Shown: positions 8,648 through 17,666, counted from the stretch's first letter. The stretch is DNA of 64,000 bases from Hymenobacter sublimis (GCF_023101345.1 NZ_CP095848.1:2940001-3004000); one strand, 5' to 3'. Program-made: numbers and translations. The notes: a model not told the origin generated them from the sequence alone.

Positions 8648-9871
8648 ATGGCAGATATCACGTGCTCCTTCTGCGGTAAGAGCAAAAAAGACGTCTCGGT
8701 CATGATTTCCGGCATCAACGCGCACATTTGCGAGCGATGCGTAGGTCAGGCCCAGCAAATCCTAAACGAGGAGAATAAGATTCGGGCCAACTCCAAGACC
8801 CCGAAGTTCAACCTCGTGAAGCCCCGCGAGATGAAGGAGTACCTCGACCAATATGTAGTCGGTCAGGACGAGGCAAAAAAGGTAATGTCAGTGGCGGTAT
8901 ATAACCACTACAAGCGCCTGATGCAGAAGCCCCAGAAGGATGATGTCCTGATCGAAAAGTCGAACATCATCATGGTAGGCGAGACGGGTACGGGCAAAAC
9001 CTTCCTGACCAAGATGCTGGCCAACATTCTGCAGGTGCCCTTCTGCATTGCCGATGCGACCGTACTGACGGAAGCCGGCTACGTGGGCGAGGACGTGGAA
9101 AGCATCCTGACCCGCCTGCTGCAAGCCGCCGACTACAACGTGGAAGCCGCTGAGCGCGGCATCGTGTACATCGACGAAATTGACAAGATTGCCCGCAAGA
9201 GCGACAACCCTAGCATTACGCGCGACGTGAGCGGCGAAGGCGTGCAGCAGGCCATGCTAAAGCTGCTGGAAGGCACCACGGTGAACGTGCCCCCGCACGG
9301 CGGCCGCAAGCACCCCGAGCAGAAGATGATTACGGTGAACACTGAGAACATCCTCTTCATCTGCGGCGGGGCCTTCGTGGGCATCGAGCGCATCATCAAG
9401 AACCGCCTCAACACCAAGCCCATTGGCTTTGCCAAAACGCAGCTGGAAGAAAAGGTGGATACTCAGAATTTCCTACGCTACGTGACGGCTCAGGATCTAA
9501 AGCAGTTCGGCCTCATCCCCGAGCTCATCGGCCGCCTACCTGTCCTGACCCACCTGAACCCGCTGGACCACGCTACCCTGCGCAAAATCCTGACGGAGCC
9601 TAAGAATTCCATCGTAAAGCAGTACCAGCGCTTGTTCGATATGGAAAACATTCAGCTGAGCTTCTCAGAGAGTGCCTTAGAGTACATTGTGGTGAAGGCC
9701 GACGAGTACCGCCTCGGCGCCCGCGGCCTCCGCAGTATCTGCGAAGCCATCATGACGGATGCTATGTTCGATATGCCTTCCGAGGAGGGCGTGAAGGAGT
9801 TGGTAATCGATGAGGAATACGCTCGGAGCAAGTTCGAGCAGACGGCGCTGAAGCAGCTACGGGCGGCGTAG
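8648..9871 (+). CDS. clpX: ATP-dependent Clp protease ATP-binding subunit ClpX
   Basis: AAA+ unfoldase that delivers substrates to ClpP. 407 residues: N-terminal zinc-binding domain with Cys6, Cys9, Cys28 and Cys31; Walker A GETGTGKT at 111-118; pore loop GYVG at 144-147; Walker [11 protein letters not shown] at 171-180; and an IGF loop (PIGFAKTQ) that docks into ClpP. All key residues are present. It has its own probable promoter and ends at a strong bidirectional terminator. Confidence 0.97.
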   Translation: MADITCSFCGKSKKDVSVMISGINAHICERCVGQAQQILNEENKIRANSKTPKFNLVKPREMKEYLDQYVVGQDEAKKVMSVAVYNHYKRLMQKPQKDDVLIEKSNIIMVGETGTGKTFLTKMLANILQVPFCIADATVLTEAGYVGEDVESILTRLLQAADYNVEAAERGIVYIDEIDKIARKSDNPSITRDVSGEGVQQAMLKLLEGTTVNVPPHGGRKHPEQKMITVNTENILFICGGAFVGIERIIKNRLNTKPIGFAKTQLEEKVDTQNFLRYVTAQDLKQFGLIPELIGRLPVLTHLNPLDHATLRKILTEPKNSIVKQYQRLFDMENIQLSFSESALEYIVVKADEYRLGARGLRSICEAIMTDAMFDMPSEEGVKELVIDEEYARSKFEQTALKQLRAA

Positions 9872-9881
9872 ACAGGTTAGG

Positions 9882-9939
9882 CTGCTAAAAGTGAGAGGCC
9901 CAACAGATGAATCTGTTGGGCCCCTCACTTTTAGTAGCA
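9882..9939. terminator. Bidirectional terminator between clpX and lpxB
   Basis: Long inverted repeat GCTACTAAAAGTGAGGGGCCCAACAG-like arms (left 9882-9906, right 9914-9939), between convergent genes. It can serve both strands. Confidence 0.85.
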
Positions 9940-10026
9940 ATGCCGCTCCTCTACATAACAATGAAGATGTTACTGAAATGATACAGACATCTTAAGTTTG
10001 CCCTGCCAGCAGCTATCAAACGGGCG

Positions 10027-11136
10027 TTACTTTTTTAAATACCCCACCATCAGCTTCGCGGCCTTCTCAGCAGATTTTTGCTGGCCTAGCTTCGCGCGGA
10101 TTTCGGCGTAACCGGCTTTTTGCTGGGCAATGAAATCTTCGTCGGCGGTAACTTTCTTGAGTTCCGTGACGAGGTTGCGGGCGTTGAACTCGCTCTGGAT
10201 CAGCTCTTTTACTACCTCCTTGCCGGCAATCAGGTTAACCAAGGAAATGTAGGGCACCTTGATAACGGCCTTGCTGATGGTGTACGACACGGCGCTGGTG
10301 CGGTAGCATACGACCTGGGGCACATCAAACAAGGCCGTTTCGAGGGTAGCGGTGCCGCTCGTGACGAGAGCCGCCGTGGCGTGAGCCAGCAGGTCGTAGG
10401 TCTGGTCGAAGAGGATGCGGACGTTGTTGCGCTCAAAGTGAGCGTAGTAATTCCGGTCGAGGTTGTCGACGCCGGCCACAATGAACTGGTAGTCGAGGAA
10501 GGGCGGCAGGATGGCCACCATCTCGTAGAGCATTTCCTCAATTTCTTGCTTGCGGGAACCGGGTAGTACCGCAATAATGGGCCGCAGGGGGTCGAGGTTG
10601 TTCCGGTCGTAGAAGTCGTCAGACTTGCGGTGCTCCGCTACGGCGTCGGCGGTGGGGTTACCGATGTAGTCTACCTTATAATCGAAGCGCTGGTAGAATT
10701 CCTCCTCGAAGGGCAAGATGACGAACATTTTATCGACCAGCGCCTTCACTTTGTGCACACGGCCCTGGTTCCAAGCCCAGATTTTAGGCGAAATGTAGTA
10801 AAACACCTTCAGCCCATTGGCCTTAGCGAACTTGGCAATCCGCATGTTGAAGCCGGCGTAATCCACCAGAATTACAACGTCCGGCTTGTAGGCCAGCAAG
10901 TCGCGCTGACATTCCTTGAGGTAGCCCCGAAACTTAAGGATGCTAGTAGCCGCTTCCCAGAAGCCCATGATGGCCATTTCCTGGTAGTGGTGTACCAACT
11001 CGCCACCGGCCGCCTGCATCATGTCGCCGCCCCAGCATCGGAACTCGGCGGTGGGGTCCTGGTGGCGCAGCTCGCGCATGAGGTTGGCGGCGTGAAAGTC
11101 GCCGGACCGCTCGCCAGCTATCAGGTAGTACTTCAT
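10027..11136 (-). CDS. lpxB: Lipid-A-disaccharide synthase
   Basis: Glycosyltransferase (GT19) that joins UDP-diacylglucosamine and lipid X to form the lipid A disaccharide at the inner face of the inner membrane. 369 residues, normal length. N-terminal GERSGDFHAANLM and the later GSRKQEIEEM and SGTATLE segments are typical of the family. Together with hldD at 13873 it shows that the cell makes lipopolysaccharide. The upstream stretch to 11249 has low-complexity AAGAAxTAAGAATxAAG repeats. Confidence 0.95.
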   Translation of the reverse strand: MKYYLIAGERSGDFHAANLMRELRHQDPTAEFRCWGGDMMQAAGGELVHHYQEMAIMGFWEAATSILKFRGYLKECQRDLLAYKPDVVILVDYAGFNMRIAKFAKANGLKVFYYISPKIWAWNQGRVHKVKALVDKMFVILPFEEEFYQRFDYKVDYIGNPTADAVAEHRKSDDFYDRNNLDPLRPIIAVLPGSRKQEIEEMLYEMVAILPPFLDYQFIVAGVDNLDRNYYAHFERNNVRILFDQTYDLLAHATAALVTSGTATLETALFDVPQVVCYRTSAVSYTISKAVIKVPYISLVNLIAGKEVVKELIQSEFNARNLVTELKKVTADEDFIAQQKAGYAEIRAKLGQQKSAEKAAKLMVGYLKK

Positions 11137-11249
11137 TTTCGAATTAGGGATTAAGAACTAAGAATCAAGAATTGGTAGCAATCAGAGCAGCACGACCGAC
11201 AGATGAAGTCTCTGGGCGGCACTTTTCACTACTCACTCTTCACTCTTAT

Positions 11250-11666
11250 TTATTCACCGAAGTATTCCACGAAGTTGCGCGGGGTTTCGAAGAGCTTGAT
11301 GCTGTGCAGACGGGCCGGGGAAATCCGCTCGATTTCAGGCTGCAGAATTTTCCAGAAAGCCATTACCAGATTTTCAGTGCTGGCTAGCTGTCCGTGCATG
11401 AAGGGCACGTCGAGGTTCAGGTTTTTGTGGTCGACCTGGTCCACGACGTGGGTGCGAATAACCGTGCTGAGCTGCTTAAGGTCGATGACGAAGCCAGTTT
11501 CGGGGTCGGGCTTGCCTTTGACAGTCACGACGAGGTCGTAGTTATGGCCGTGCCAGTTGGCGTTGGCGCAGGGGCCGAAGACTTCACGGTTGCGCTCATC
11601 GCTCCACTGCGGGTTGTAGAGCTTGTGGGCCGCGTTGAAGTGTTCCTGTCGGCTGATGTAAACCAT
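11250..11666 (-). CDS. 6-pyruvoyl-tetrahydropterin synthase / QueD-family protein
   Basis: 138 residues. Zinc ligands His14, His39 and His41 and catalytic Cys33 (FGPCANANWHGHNY) keep exactly the spacing known for PTPS (His23, Cys42, His48, His50 in the rat enzyme), and KLFET carries a conserved glutamate. The family converts dihydroneopterin triphosphate either to pyruvoyl-tetrahydropterin or, as QueD, to carboxytetrahydropterin for queuosine. The Cys-x5-His-x-His layout leaves both possible; no other queuosine gene is nearby. The open frame runs upstream to 11942, but the ATG at 11666 begins the conserved domain (MVYISRQEHFNAAHKL). Confidence 0.88.
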   Translation of the reverse strand: MVYISRQEHFNAAHKLYNPQWSDERNREVFGPCANANWHGHNYDLVVTVKGKPDPETGFVIDLKQLSTVIRTHVVDQVDHKNLNLDVPFMHGQLASTENLVMAFWKILQPEIERISPARLHSIKLFETPRNFVEYFGE

Positions 11667-11671
11667 TGATT

Positions 11672-11765
11672 GGGGTCTTAGGATCTGGGGTCTCGGGGTC
11701 TTGGATTTTGGCAGGTGAATTTTAATATCAACCAAGACCCTAAGTCCCCAAGCCCCTAAGACCCT
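11672..11765. repeat. Imperfect inverted repeat of GGGTCTTAGG-type units
   Basis: Left arm GGGTCTTAGGATCTGGGGTC... and right arm ...CCCCTAAGACCC pair imperfectly over about 32 bases. It lies at the end of the permease gene, whose last codons fall inside it, and just before the PTPS start. It may act as a terminator for the permease operon. Such unit repeats look like an interspersed intergenic family. Confidence 0.6.
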
Positions 11766-12757
11766 TGTTTTCGCAGCAAATATACGAAGAACGGTACGCC
11801 GAACAGGGCCGTGACCAAGCCTACGGGTAGCCCGGCCGGTGGATAGAGCAGGCGGGCCAGTAGGTCGCAGAGTAGCAGGAAATTGCCGCCCAGTAGGGCA
11901 CAAACCAGTATGTTGCCTCGCCCTACGGTGCCTAACAACCACCGGGTACTATGCGGAATAACCAGGCCCACAAAGCCAATGGGCCCGACCAGCGCCACTA
12001 CGCACCCTGTAAGGCCCGAGGCAATAAGCAGTAAGAACCAGCGGGTGCGCGCCACGGGTAGCCCCAGGGCCGTAGCCCGCTCCTCCCCTAGTAGCAACAA
12101 GTTTAGGTTGTTGTGCAGCAGGGCCAGGGCCCCCAGTCCCAACAGTAGGGCCGCCGCTGGATACGGCAGAATGGCCCAACTGGCCTTATCGAAGCCGCCC
12201 AGGGCCCAGAACGTGATGGTACGCAGCTTCTCCTCCGTAGCAGCCAGAAAGGTAAGCAGGCCGCCTAGAGAGGTAGTCAGGGAACCCACCGCAACTCCGG
12301 CCAGCAGCAACTGGGTAGGGATGATACGCCCCCGCCGGCTGCCAATAACAACGACAACGAGGGTAGTACCCAGCGCACCAGCCAGCGCTGCCAGCGGGGG
12401 CAGATATACGCCTGCCAAAGTAAGCGTAGGCACGAAAGTAAACGTCAGGCTAGCCCCGAGGGCCCCTCCCGAAGCCGTGCCCAGCAGATAAGGATCGGCT
12501 AGGGAGTTGTTTACCATGGCCTGCATGATGTAGCCACTGACGGCCAGCCCAGCCCCGGCGAGCAGAGCCAGCAGCAGCCGCGGCAGCCGCAGCTCCACGA
12601 GCACCAGCTGGGCCGGGTCGCGGGGGTCGTAGTGCAACAGGGCGCGGCGGATCAGGTCGTAGTCGGTTTCGTAGCTGCCCACCCGCAGGCCCACGGCCAA
12701 TAGCCCCACCGTGAGCAGCAGGCAGGCCAAAATCCAGGGCAGGGCGGGACGGGGCAT
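11756..12757 (-). CDS. FecCD/BtuC-family ABC transporter permease
   Basis: Inner-membrane permease for iron-siderophore, haem or vitamin B12. 333 residues with about nine to ten hydrophobic segments; GPIGFVGLVIPH and the ARLLYPPAGLPVGLVTALFG end match the family. It lies 18 bases downstream of the binding lipoprotein, so the two form an operon. No ATPase gene follows; the next gene is the PTPS homologue. The substrate cannot be fixed from sequence. Confidence 0.9.
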   Translation of the reverse strand: MPRPALPWILACLLLTVGLLAVGLRVGSYETDYDLIRRALLHYDPRDPAQLVLVELRLPRLLLALLAGAGLAVSGYIMQAMVNNSLADPYLLGTASGGALGASLTFTFVPTLTLAGVYLPPLAALAGALGTTLVVVVIGSRRGRIIPTQLLLAGVAVGSLTTSLGGLLTFLAATEEKLRTITFWALGGFDKASWAILPYPAAALLLGLGALALLHNNLNLLLLGEERATALGLPVARTRWFLLLIASGLTGCVVALVGPIGFVGLVIPHSTRWLLGTVGRGNILVCALLGGNFLLLCDLLARLLYPPAGLPVGLVTALFGVPFFVYLLRKQGS

Positions 12758-12775
12758 GAGGAAAGAAGCGACTGG

Positions 12776-13696
12776 CTACGAACCCGAAACTACCTGTTTT
12801 AACTCCCGCACTCCCTCCACTACCCGCGGGGTAGGGCGCGACATCAGGTCGTCGGTGACGCGGTAGATGCGGCGGGTTTGGTAAGCTCGGATGCGTTTCA
12901 GCTCCGGATACAACCGGAAAAAGGTGCTGTCCATTTTGCCGAAAGTACCCCCGATGATAATATCCGGGTTGAGTTTGAGCACGTACTCGCGGGTTAGCGC
13001 CGGGTAGGGTTGAGCAAATTTCTCTTGCACTGCATTCTGCCCGCCGGCTATGGCTATTTTATCGGTAAACAGCGTATTCTGACCGTACACATAAATTGGG
13101 TCCGACCAGGTAATGGCCAGTACCCGGGGGGCCGAGGGGGCAGTCGGGCCAGGAGTCAGACGCGCCAACTCCGTGCGCAGCGAGTCGGTGAGGCGGCGCG
13201 CCTGGGGCTGGCGGCCCAGGATGCGGCCCAGGTCGTTGAGGCCCCGAAAAATATCCTCTACGCTGGTATAATGCTGGTAATACACCGGAATACCTAGCTC
13301 CTGCAGGCGTTGGGCATCAGCCTGGGAGGTAATGCCGTCGGTCGTGAATACCACATCGGGCCGGAGGGCTACCAGCCGCTCCAAATCCAGCGGGTAACTG
13401 TTAATGACGGGTTTACGCAGGGCGGCCGCGGGGTAGTCGCACACCTGGGTGCGGGCTACGATGGTAGCAGTGTCGGCTACGGCGTAGAGCATTTCCGTCA
13501 TGGAAGCGGCTAAGGCCATGATGCGGCGGGGCTGAGCCGGCACCACCACGGCGCGGCCCAGGTCGTCGCGCAGCTGTTGGGCCGGAGCGGCAGCTTCCGA
13601 GGCAGGGGCTTTATCGGGCTGGCAGGCGGCTGCAAGTAGCAGGAGCAGCGGCAGAAATGGCCGCAACGAAGCGGCTAGACGGGGCGAGCAGAGCAT
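12776..13696 (-). CDS. ABC transporter substrate-binding lipoprotein (BtuF/FepB-like)
   Basis: 306 residues. Lipobox LAAAC places the lipidated Cys25. The mature part is a class III helical-backbone binding protein: PRRIMALAASMTEMLYAV and LRPDVVFTTDGI segments bind cobalamin or iron chelates in this family. The ATG at 13696 is chosen over the TTG at 13714 because a TAnnTTTG box (13701-13708) abuts it. First gene of a two-gene operon with the permease. Confidence 0.88.
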   Translation of the reverse strand: MLCSPRLAASLRPFLPLLLLLAAACQPDKAPASEAAAPAQQLRDDLGRAVVVPAQPRRIMALAASMTEMLYAVADTATIVARTQVCDYPAAALRKPVINSYPLDLERLVALRPDVVFTTDGITSQADAQRLQELGIPVYYQHYTSVEDIFRGLNDLGRILGRQPQARRLTDSLRTELARLTPGPTAPSAPRVLAITWSDPIYVYGQNTLFTDKIAIAGGQNAVQEKFAQPYPALTREYVLKLNPDIIIGGTFGKMDSTFFRLYPELKRIRAYQTRRIYRVTDDLMSRPTPRVVEGVRELKQVVSGS

Positions 13697-13700
13697 GGGG

Positions 13701-13708
13701 CAAAGGTA
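13701..13708 (-). promoter_or_regulatory. -7 element abutting the binding-protein start
   Basis: TACCTTTG on the minus strand ends 4 bases before the ATG at 13696. If it is the active -7 box, transcription starts at or within a few bases of the start codon, giving a leaderless message. No TTG is found 19-21 bases upstream. Confidence 0.45.
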
Positions 13709-13847
13709 GCGCAAGGTTTCGCGGGTTCGGCTTTGTTGCCGCAGGAGCCGTATTCAAAGCCAGTTGGCAGCTACAACCAGCCCCACCGCTTTGAAGTTAG
13801 CTACCTGCCACCGGCAGCCGCACTACGGCGCTTCCATTGCATCTCAC

Positions 13848-13855
13848 TACTTTTG
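13848..13855 (+). promoter_or_regulatory. Probable hldD -7 element
   Basis: TACTTTTG matches TAnnTTTG, 17 bases before the ATG at 13873, implying a leader of about 10-13 bases. The -33 element is not clear. Confidence 0.45.
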
Positions 13856-13872
13856 AGCTAAATCTCTGCCTT

Positions 13873-14838
13873 ATGATTGTTGTTACCGGAGCCGCCGGCT
13901 TTATTGCCAGCTGTCTTGTTACCCGCCTCAATGCCGCCAACTTTAACGATATCGTGGTGGTCGATAATTTCACCTCCGAGCGCAAGCTGGCCAACCTGAC
14001 CGGCAAGCACCTGCGCGAGTATGTGGACCGGGAGGGGTTTTTTGAGTGGCTGGAAACTCACCACCAGCAGGTAGAATTCATCTTCCACCTGGGGGCCCGC
14101 ACCGATACCACTGAGCAAAACCGCGACGTGCTCAACGTGCTTAACCTGGAGTACTCCAAGCAAATGTGGCTGGCCTGTTGCAAGTATCAGTTGCCGCTGG
14201 TGTACGCTTCCTCGGCCGCGACCTATGGCTCGGGCACCTTGGGCTACTCCGATGACGACGCCCTGCTACCCCTACTGCGGCCGCTTAACCCCTACGGCGA
14301 CTCCAAGAACGATTTCGACAACTGGGCCGTGCAACAGCCGGCCAAGCCCTTCTTCTGGGCCGGGCTGAAGTTTTTTAACGTGTACGGGCCCAACGAATAC
14401 CACAAGGGCCGCATGGCGTCGGTCATTCTGCACGCCTTCCGCCAGATTCAGGACACGGGCTCCATGACCCTGTTTCGCTCCCACAACCCGGAGTACGCCG
14501 ACGGGGAGCAGCAGCGCGACTTTGTGTACGTGAAGGACGTGGTGGAAGTGTGCTTTTTCCTGCTGCATAACCGCCGCAACTCCGGCATCTACAACCTGGG
14601 CACCGGCGAGGCGCGCACTTTCCTCGACCTGACCTTGAGCACTTTCGCGGCCCTAGACCGTACCGCCGACATCCGCTTCCGCGACACACCCGAGGACATC
14701 CGCGACACTTACCAGTATTTCACCCAGGCCGACATGAGCAAGCTGCGCGGCATTGGCTACGACCGGCCCTTCACCCGCCTGGAAGATGGCATTTCGGATT
14801 ACGTGCGCAATTACCTGGTTCCGGGCCAGTATTACTAG
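13873..14838 (+). CDS. hldD: ADP-L-glycero-D-manno-heptose 6-epimerase
   Basis: Epimerises the ADP-heptose precursor of the LPS inner core in the cytoplasm, using NADP. 321 residues. N-terminal Rossmann motif TGAAGFIAS, catalytic tyrosine/lysine in NPYGDSKNDFD, and the family segment GLKFFNVYGPNEYHKGRMAS identify it as HldD rather than a general sugar epimerase. The start at 13873 puts MIVVTGAAGFI at the N-terminus as in homologues; the open frame extends 12 codons further. Confidence 0.93.
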   Translation: MIVVTGAAGFIASCLVTRLNAANFNDIVVVDNFTSERKLANLTGKHLREYVDREGFFEWLETHHQQVEFIFHLGARTDTTEQNRDVLNVLNLEYSKQMWLACCKYQLPLVYASSAATYGSGTLGYSDDDALLPLLRPLNPYGDSKNDFDNWAVQQPAKPFFWAGLKFFNVYGPNEYHKGRMASVILHAFRQIQDTGSMTLFRSHNPEYADGEQQRDFVYVKDVVEVCFFLLHNRRNSGIYNLGTGEARTFLDLTLSTFAALDRTADIRFRDTPEDIRDTYQYFTQADMSKLRGIGYDRPFTRLEDGISDYVRNYLVPGQYY

Positions 14839-14915
14839 CTGAAGCATTGGCTTGCTCCTGCCACTCTGGGAGCAGCGGGCCAATTTTATACACAGGGTCT
14901 CAGCAGCCTTTCTTA

Positions 14916-14945
14916 CGCCATGCTCCTACTCTTGGGGCATGGCGT
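14916..14945 (+). terminator. Hairpin after hldD
   Basis: ACGCCATGCTCC / GGGGCATGGCGT stem followed by a short T-rich stretch, 77 bases past the hldD stop. After it, 15000-15050 is AT-rich and probably carries the promoter of the next gene. Confidence 0.6.
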
Positions 14946-15087
14946 ATTCTTTGAGTGTAAGCTGCTTACCATTTGAATTGGCGCAGGAAATGATAATATG
15001 TCGAGGTTTATATAGTAAAAATTAATTTTAATATCATTTTTTCCAGAGTAACTTCCGGCCCCCAGTTCATCTTACTCTCGCAGGCCG

Positions 15088-16497
15088 GTGCAACGAAAAA
15101 GCATAACTATTGTAGGCGGCGGCTTTTCCGGCTCCATGCTGGCACTTCAATTAGCCCGGTTGTCTAATCAGGAGCTTTTTGCCTGTGACGTTCACTTGGT
15201 GGAGCCGCGCCCCGTGCCGGGTCCGGGGTTGGCGTACACGGCCCACCGGCCGGAGTACCTGCTGAATGTGCGCAGCGAATATCTGAGTGCTTTCCCAGAG
15301 CAGCCCGACCACTTTGTAAACTGGCTCCGCGTTACCCAATCTGAGCCCTGCCACTTTTCCTTTTGCTCCCGCCAAAACTACGGGCGCTACTTGCAGCAGC
15401 TAATCAGCCAGGTGCTAGAATGGCCCTCTAGTAACGGAATTCGCTGCCAGTGGCACAACCAAGCTGCCAAGGAAATCCGGGTGCTGCCAGATGGCCGCTC
15501 GGCCGTGGTGAAGCTCAGCAACGGCACCGAAATTCACAGCGACTACGTGGTGCTGGCCCTGGGCAACTTTCCGCCTTTGCCCCCAGCCCGCCACGACCTT
15601 CGCTACCTAAACCACCCTACTTACCACGGCAACCCTTGGGCCCGGGGGGCCCTGCGTAGCATAGGCCTTGACGAAACGGTACTGCTGATTGGCACGGGCT
15701 TAACGGCCATTGATGTGCTGCTGGGCCTGCGGGCCGATGGGCACCGGGGCCAGATAACGGTAGTGTCGGGCCACGGCCGCTGGCCCGCAACGCATGCCGA
15801 GCAGGAGGCTAGTTACCCCAGCTTCTACGCAACAGAACTGGCCGGCCTCTCCCGCGTAGCCGATGTGCTCCGGGTAATACGGCGACATGTGCAGCGGGCC
15901 CAGCAGCAGGGCATTAGCTGGCAGGCTGTTATTGATTCACTACGCCCAGATTTAGGCCGTATTTGGGCGGCGTGGCCCCGGCCGGAGCAGGCTCGTTTCC
16001 TGCGGCATGTGGCAGGCATATGGTCAGTGGTGCGCCACCGCAGCCCGCCCCAAAATGCCGCGGCCGTGCAGGAAATGCTGGACTCTGGGCTGGTGCGGCT
16101 GGAGCGGGGCCGGGTGCAGGCCATTGAGCCTGCCGCCGATGGATTGGCCGTAACCGTGCGCAAGGCCCAGCAGCCAACTCGCCAGCTAGTAGCTCAGCAC
16201 GTTATTACCTGCACGGGCCCTTTACTCGACTACCGCCGCGTACAGGATGCCGTGGTAGCAGGCCTGCGCACTGAGGGCCACTTGGTGCCGGATGAGCTTG
16301 GCTTAGGAATTCAAACCGATGCGCACGGCGCCTTGCTCACGGCGCAAGGCGACGCCTCTGCGGTTCTATTCACTCTTGGCCCAAGCCGCCGCCCTGTTTC
16401 ATTTGAGTCGACGGCCGTACCGGAGCTGCGCAAGCAAGCCGTAGCGCTGGCCCAAGAGCTAGGCCGGCGGCTGCTACCTAACACCGAGATACGCTAG
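15088..16497 (+). CDS. FAD/NAD(P)-binding protein
   Basis: 469 residues, cytoplasmic. The N-terminal dinucleotide fold GGGFSG is at residues 10-15, a second GTGLTAIDVLLGL nucleotide-binding motif lies near residue 200, and ALGNFPP resembles the ATG motif of flavin monooxygenases. This is the layout of the FAD-NAD(P)-binding family (PF13454) often annotated as hydroxyacylglutathione-linked or unknown oxidoreductase; no substrate can be inferred. The start is GTG at 15088, right at the motif. It is monocistronic and ends before a very long perfect hairpin. Confidence 0.8.
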   Translation: MQRKSITIVGGGFSGSMLALQLARLSNQELFACDVHLVEPRPVPGPGLAYTAHRPEYLLNVRSEYLSAFPEQPDHFVNWLRVTQSEPCHFSFCSRQNYGRYLQQLISQVLEWPSSNGIRCQWHNQAAKEIRVLPDGRSAVVKLSNGTEIHSDYVVLALGNFPPLPPARHDLRYLNHPTYHGNPWARGALRSIGLDETVLLIGTGLTAIDVLLGLRADGHRGQITVVSGHGRWPATHAEQEASYPSFYATELAGLSRVADVLRVIRRHVQRAQQQGISWQAVIDSLRPDLGRIWAAWPRPEQARFLRHVAGIWSVVRHRSPPQNAAAVQEMLDSGLVRLERGRVQAIEPAADGLAVTVRKAQQPTRQLVAQHVITCTGPLLDYRRVQDAVVAGLRTEGHLVPDELGLGIQTDAHGALLTAQGDASAVLFTLGPSRRPVSFESTAVPELRKQAVALAQELGRRLLPNTEIR

Positions 16498-16527
16498 TGT
16501 CTGGGTCAGCGCTTGCCTGAGTAGCCA

Positions 16528-16605
16528 CTGGCAGTGTTACGCTGAACAAAACAAGGCCACTCCTAGGTAGGAGTGGCCTTGTTTTGTTCAGCGTAACACT
16601 GCCAG
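16528..16605. terminator. Perfect 38-bp-stem bidirectional terminator
   Basis: A 78-base inverted repeat with 38 perfectly paired bases and a 2-base loop (GG at 16566-16567), between convergent genes. The AACAAAACAAGG / CCTTGTTTTGTT parts supply tracts for either strand. Far longer than needed for termination. Confidence 0.85.
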
Positions 16606-16611
16606 AAAAAC

Positions 16612-16893
16612 TTACGCCGCTAAGTCCGGGTACAGCGGACGAACGGGGGTGTCGGTGGCTTCCTCGGGGAGAGGCAACTGGGGCATTGCGGGGTAGGAAA
16701 CCTGGGTATCGGTGGCATGGCGGCGCAGAGCGCGCATCAGCAGATATTTGTATTTCTCCGCGTCGGCCAAGGCTACTTCAATGGCCCGCACAGCATCATC
16801 ATACGCCACCACCGGCACCGACTCAGCGGCTTCGCCAGTGGGGTAGGTCAGTTCGAAAACCGGGCAATTCAGGTAGTCAGCAGGAGCTTTCAT
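16612..16893 (-). CDS. Hypothetical small protein
   Basis: 93 residues with no signal peptide or membrane segment and no family I recognise. The middle (about 28-60) is predicted helical and charged (AIEVALADAEKYKYLLMRALRRH); the ends are proline-rich. Codon use is normal for the window and it lies between two strong terminators, supporting a real single gene. Confidence 0.55.
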   Translation of the reverse strand: MKAPADYLNCPVFELTYPTGEAAESVPVVAYDDAVRAIEVALADAEKYKYLLMRALRRHATDTQVSYPAMPQLPLPEEATDTPVRPLYPDLAA

Positions 16894-16925
16894 CGGGCAG
16901 CAAGTCTAAGTATCAGATGTCGGAT

Positions 16926-16980
16926 AAGTAACAGAAAGCCCCGGTTTTTCATTCCGAAATACCGGGGCTTTCTGTTACTT
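16926..16980 (-). terminator. Terminator after the 17037 gene
   Basis: AAGTAACAGAAAGCCCCGGT / ACCGGGGCTTTCTGTTACTT, 20-bp perfect arms, just past the stop of the lipoprotein gene to the right. Confidence 0.85.
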
Positions 16981-17036
16981 TTTCAAGAAATTAACGCGCT
17001 GATTATCAGCAAATATAAGGCTCAGCGAAAGGCTGA

Positions 17037-17666
17037 TTAGTACCGGATGTCAAAGCGGGCCGTGTCCATACCAGCAACCGTGAACGGAATGCGCGTCTGC
17101 GTATCAGATACTGTGCGGCTACCGTTGAGTTGCCACCCCACCACGTTCTTGTCTCCGGCTGGCACCGGCCAGTACAGGAGCGTATCCAGCGGCGGCCGGA
17201 TGGTGATAGATTGCGCAAAGCCCCAAACATTAATATTGACCGCGTCCGAGCGGACGCCCTCGTCCCGTAGATGTATGGCCACCCAGGCGTGGGCTAGCAC
17301 GGGCACCCGGAGACTTTTATTTCGGCGTCCGGCTTTCACAAAGGGGGCCGAAAGATAGGGCGTCTCACCCCGCCGTGACGAGGCTCGAATGACATAATCA
17401 GTGCCTGACTCCGCCTCGAAGGCAAAAGCAAAGCGCCCCTGTGCATCCGTGTCGCGCCAGTTCCCGACCTGCGTAAAGGTGGAATAAAATCCGCCCCGCG
17501 GGTTGGCGAATACGGCGACTTGGGCTTGGCCCACGCCCTGACCCGTGACGGAATCGACAACACTACCCGCCAGGGTAGTTTGGCCGTGCTCAAAAAAGGA
17601 ACAACTGCTGCTCAGGAGCCCTAGAGCCAGCAAGCCTGATAGGTACCATACGGTACGTATGAACAT
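17037..17666 (-). CDS. Lipoprotein with carboxypeptidase-regulatory-like domain
   Basis: 209 residues. Lipobox SSSC (Cys22) after a hydrophobic signal. Residues about 30-110 form a CarboxypepD_reg-like beta sandwich (TTLAGSVVDSVTGQGVGQAQ ... DAQGRFAF). The C-terminal half is unassigned. Probably surface-attached or periplasmic; its role is unknown. The ATG at 17666 is preferred to the longer frame because it starts the signal peptide. Confidence 0.7.
   Translation of the reverse strand: MFIRTVWYLSGLLALGLLSSSCSFFEHGQTTLAGSVVDSVTGQGVGQAQVAVFANPRGGFYSTFTQVGNWRDTDAQGRFAFAFEAESGTDYVIRASSRRGETPYLSAPFVKAGRRNKSLRVPVLAHAWVAIHLRDEGVRSDAVNINVWGFAQSITIRPPLDTLLYWPVPAGDKNVVGWQLNGSRTVSDTQTRIPFTVAGMDTARFDIRY

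Noticed and set aside
11667-11942. 92-codon N-terminal extension of the PTPS homologue
   Set aside because: The extension overlaps the permease gene and an inverted repeat; the conserved domain begins at 11666.
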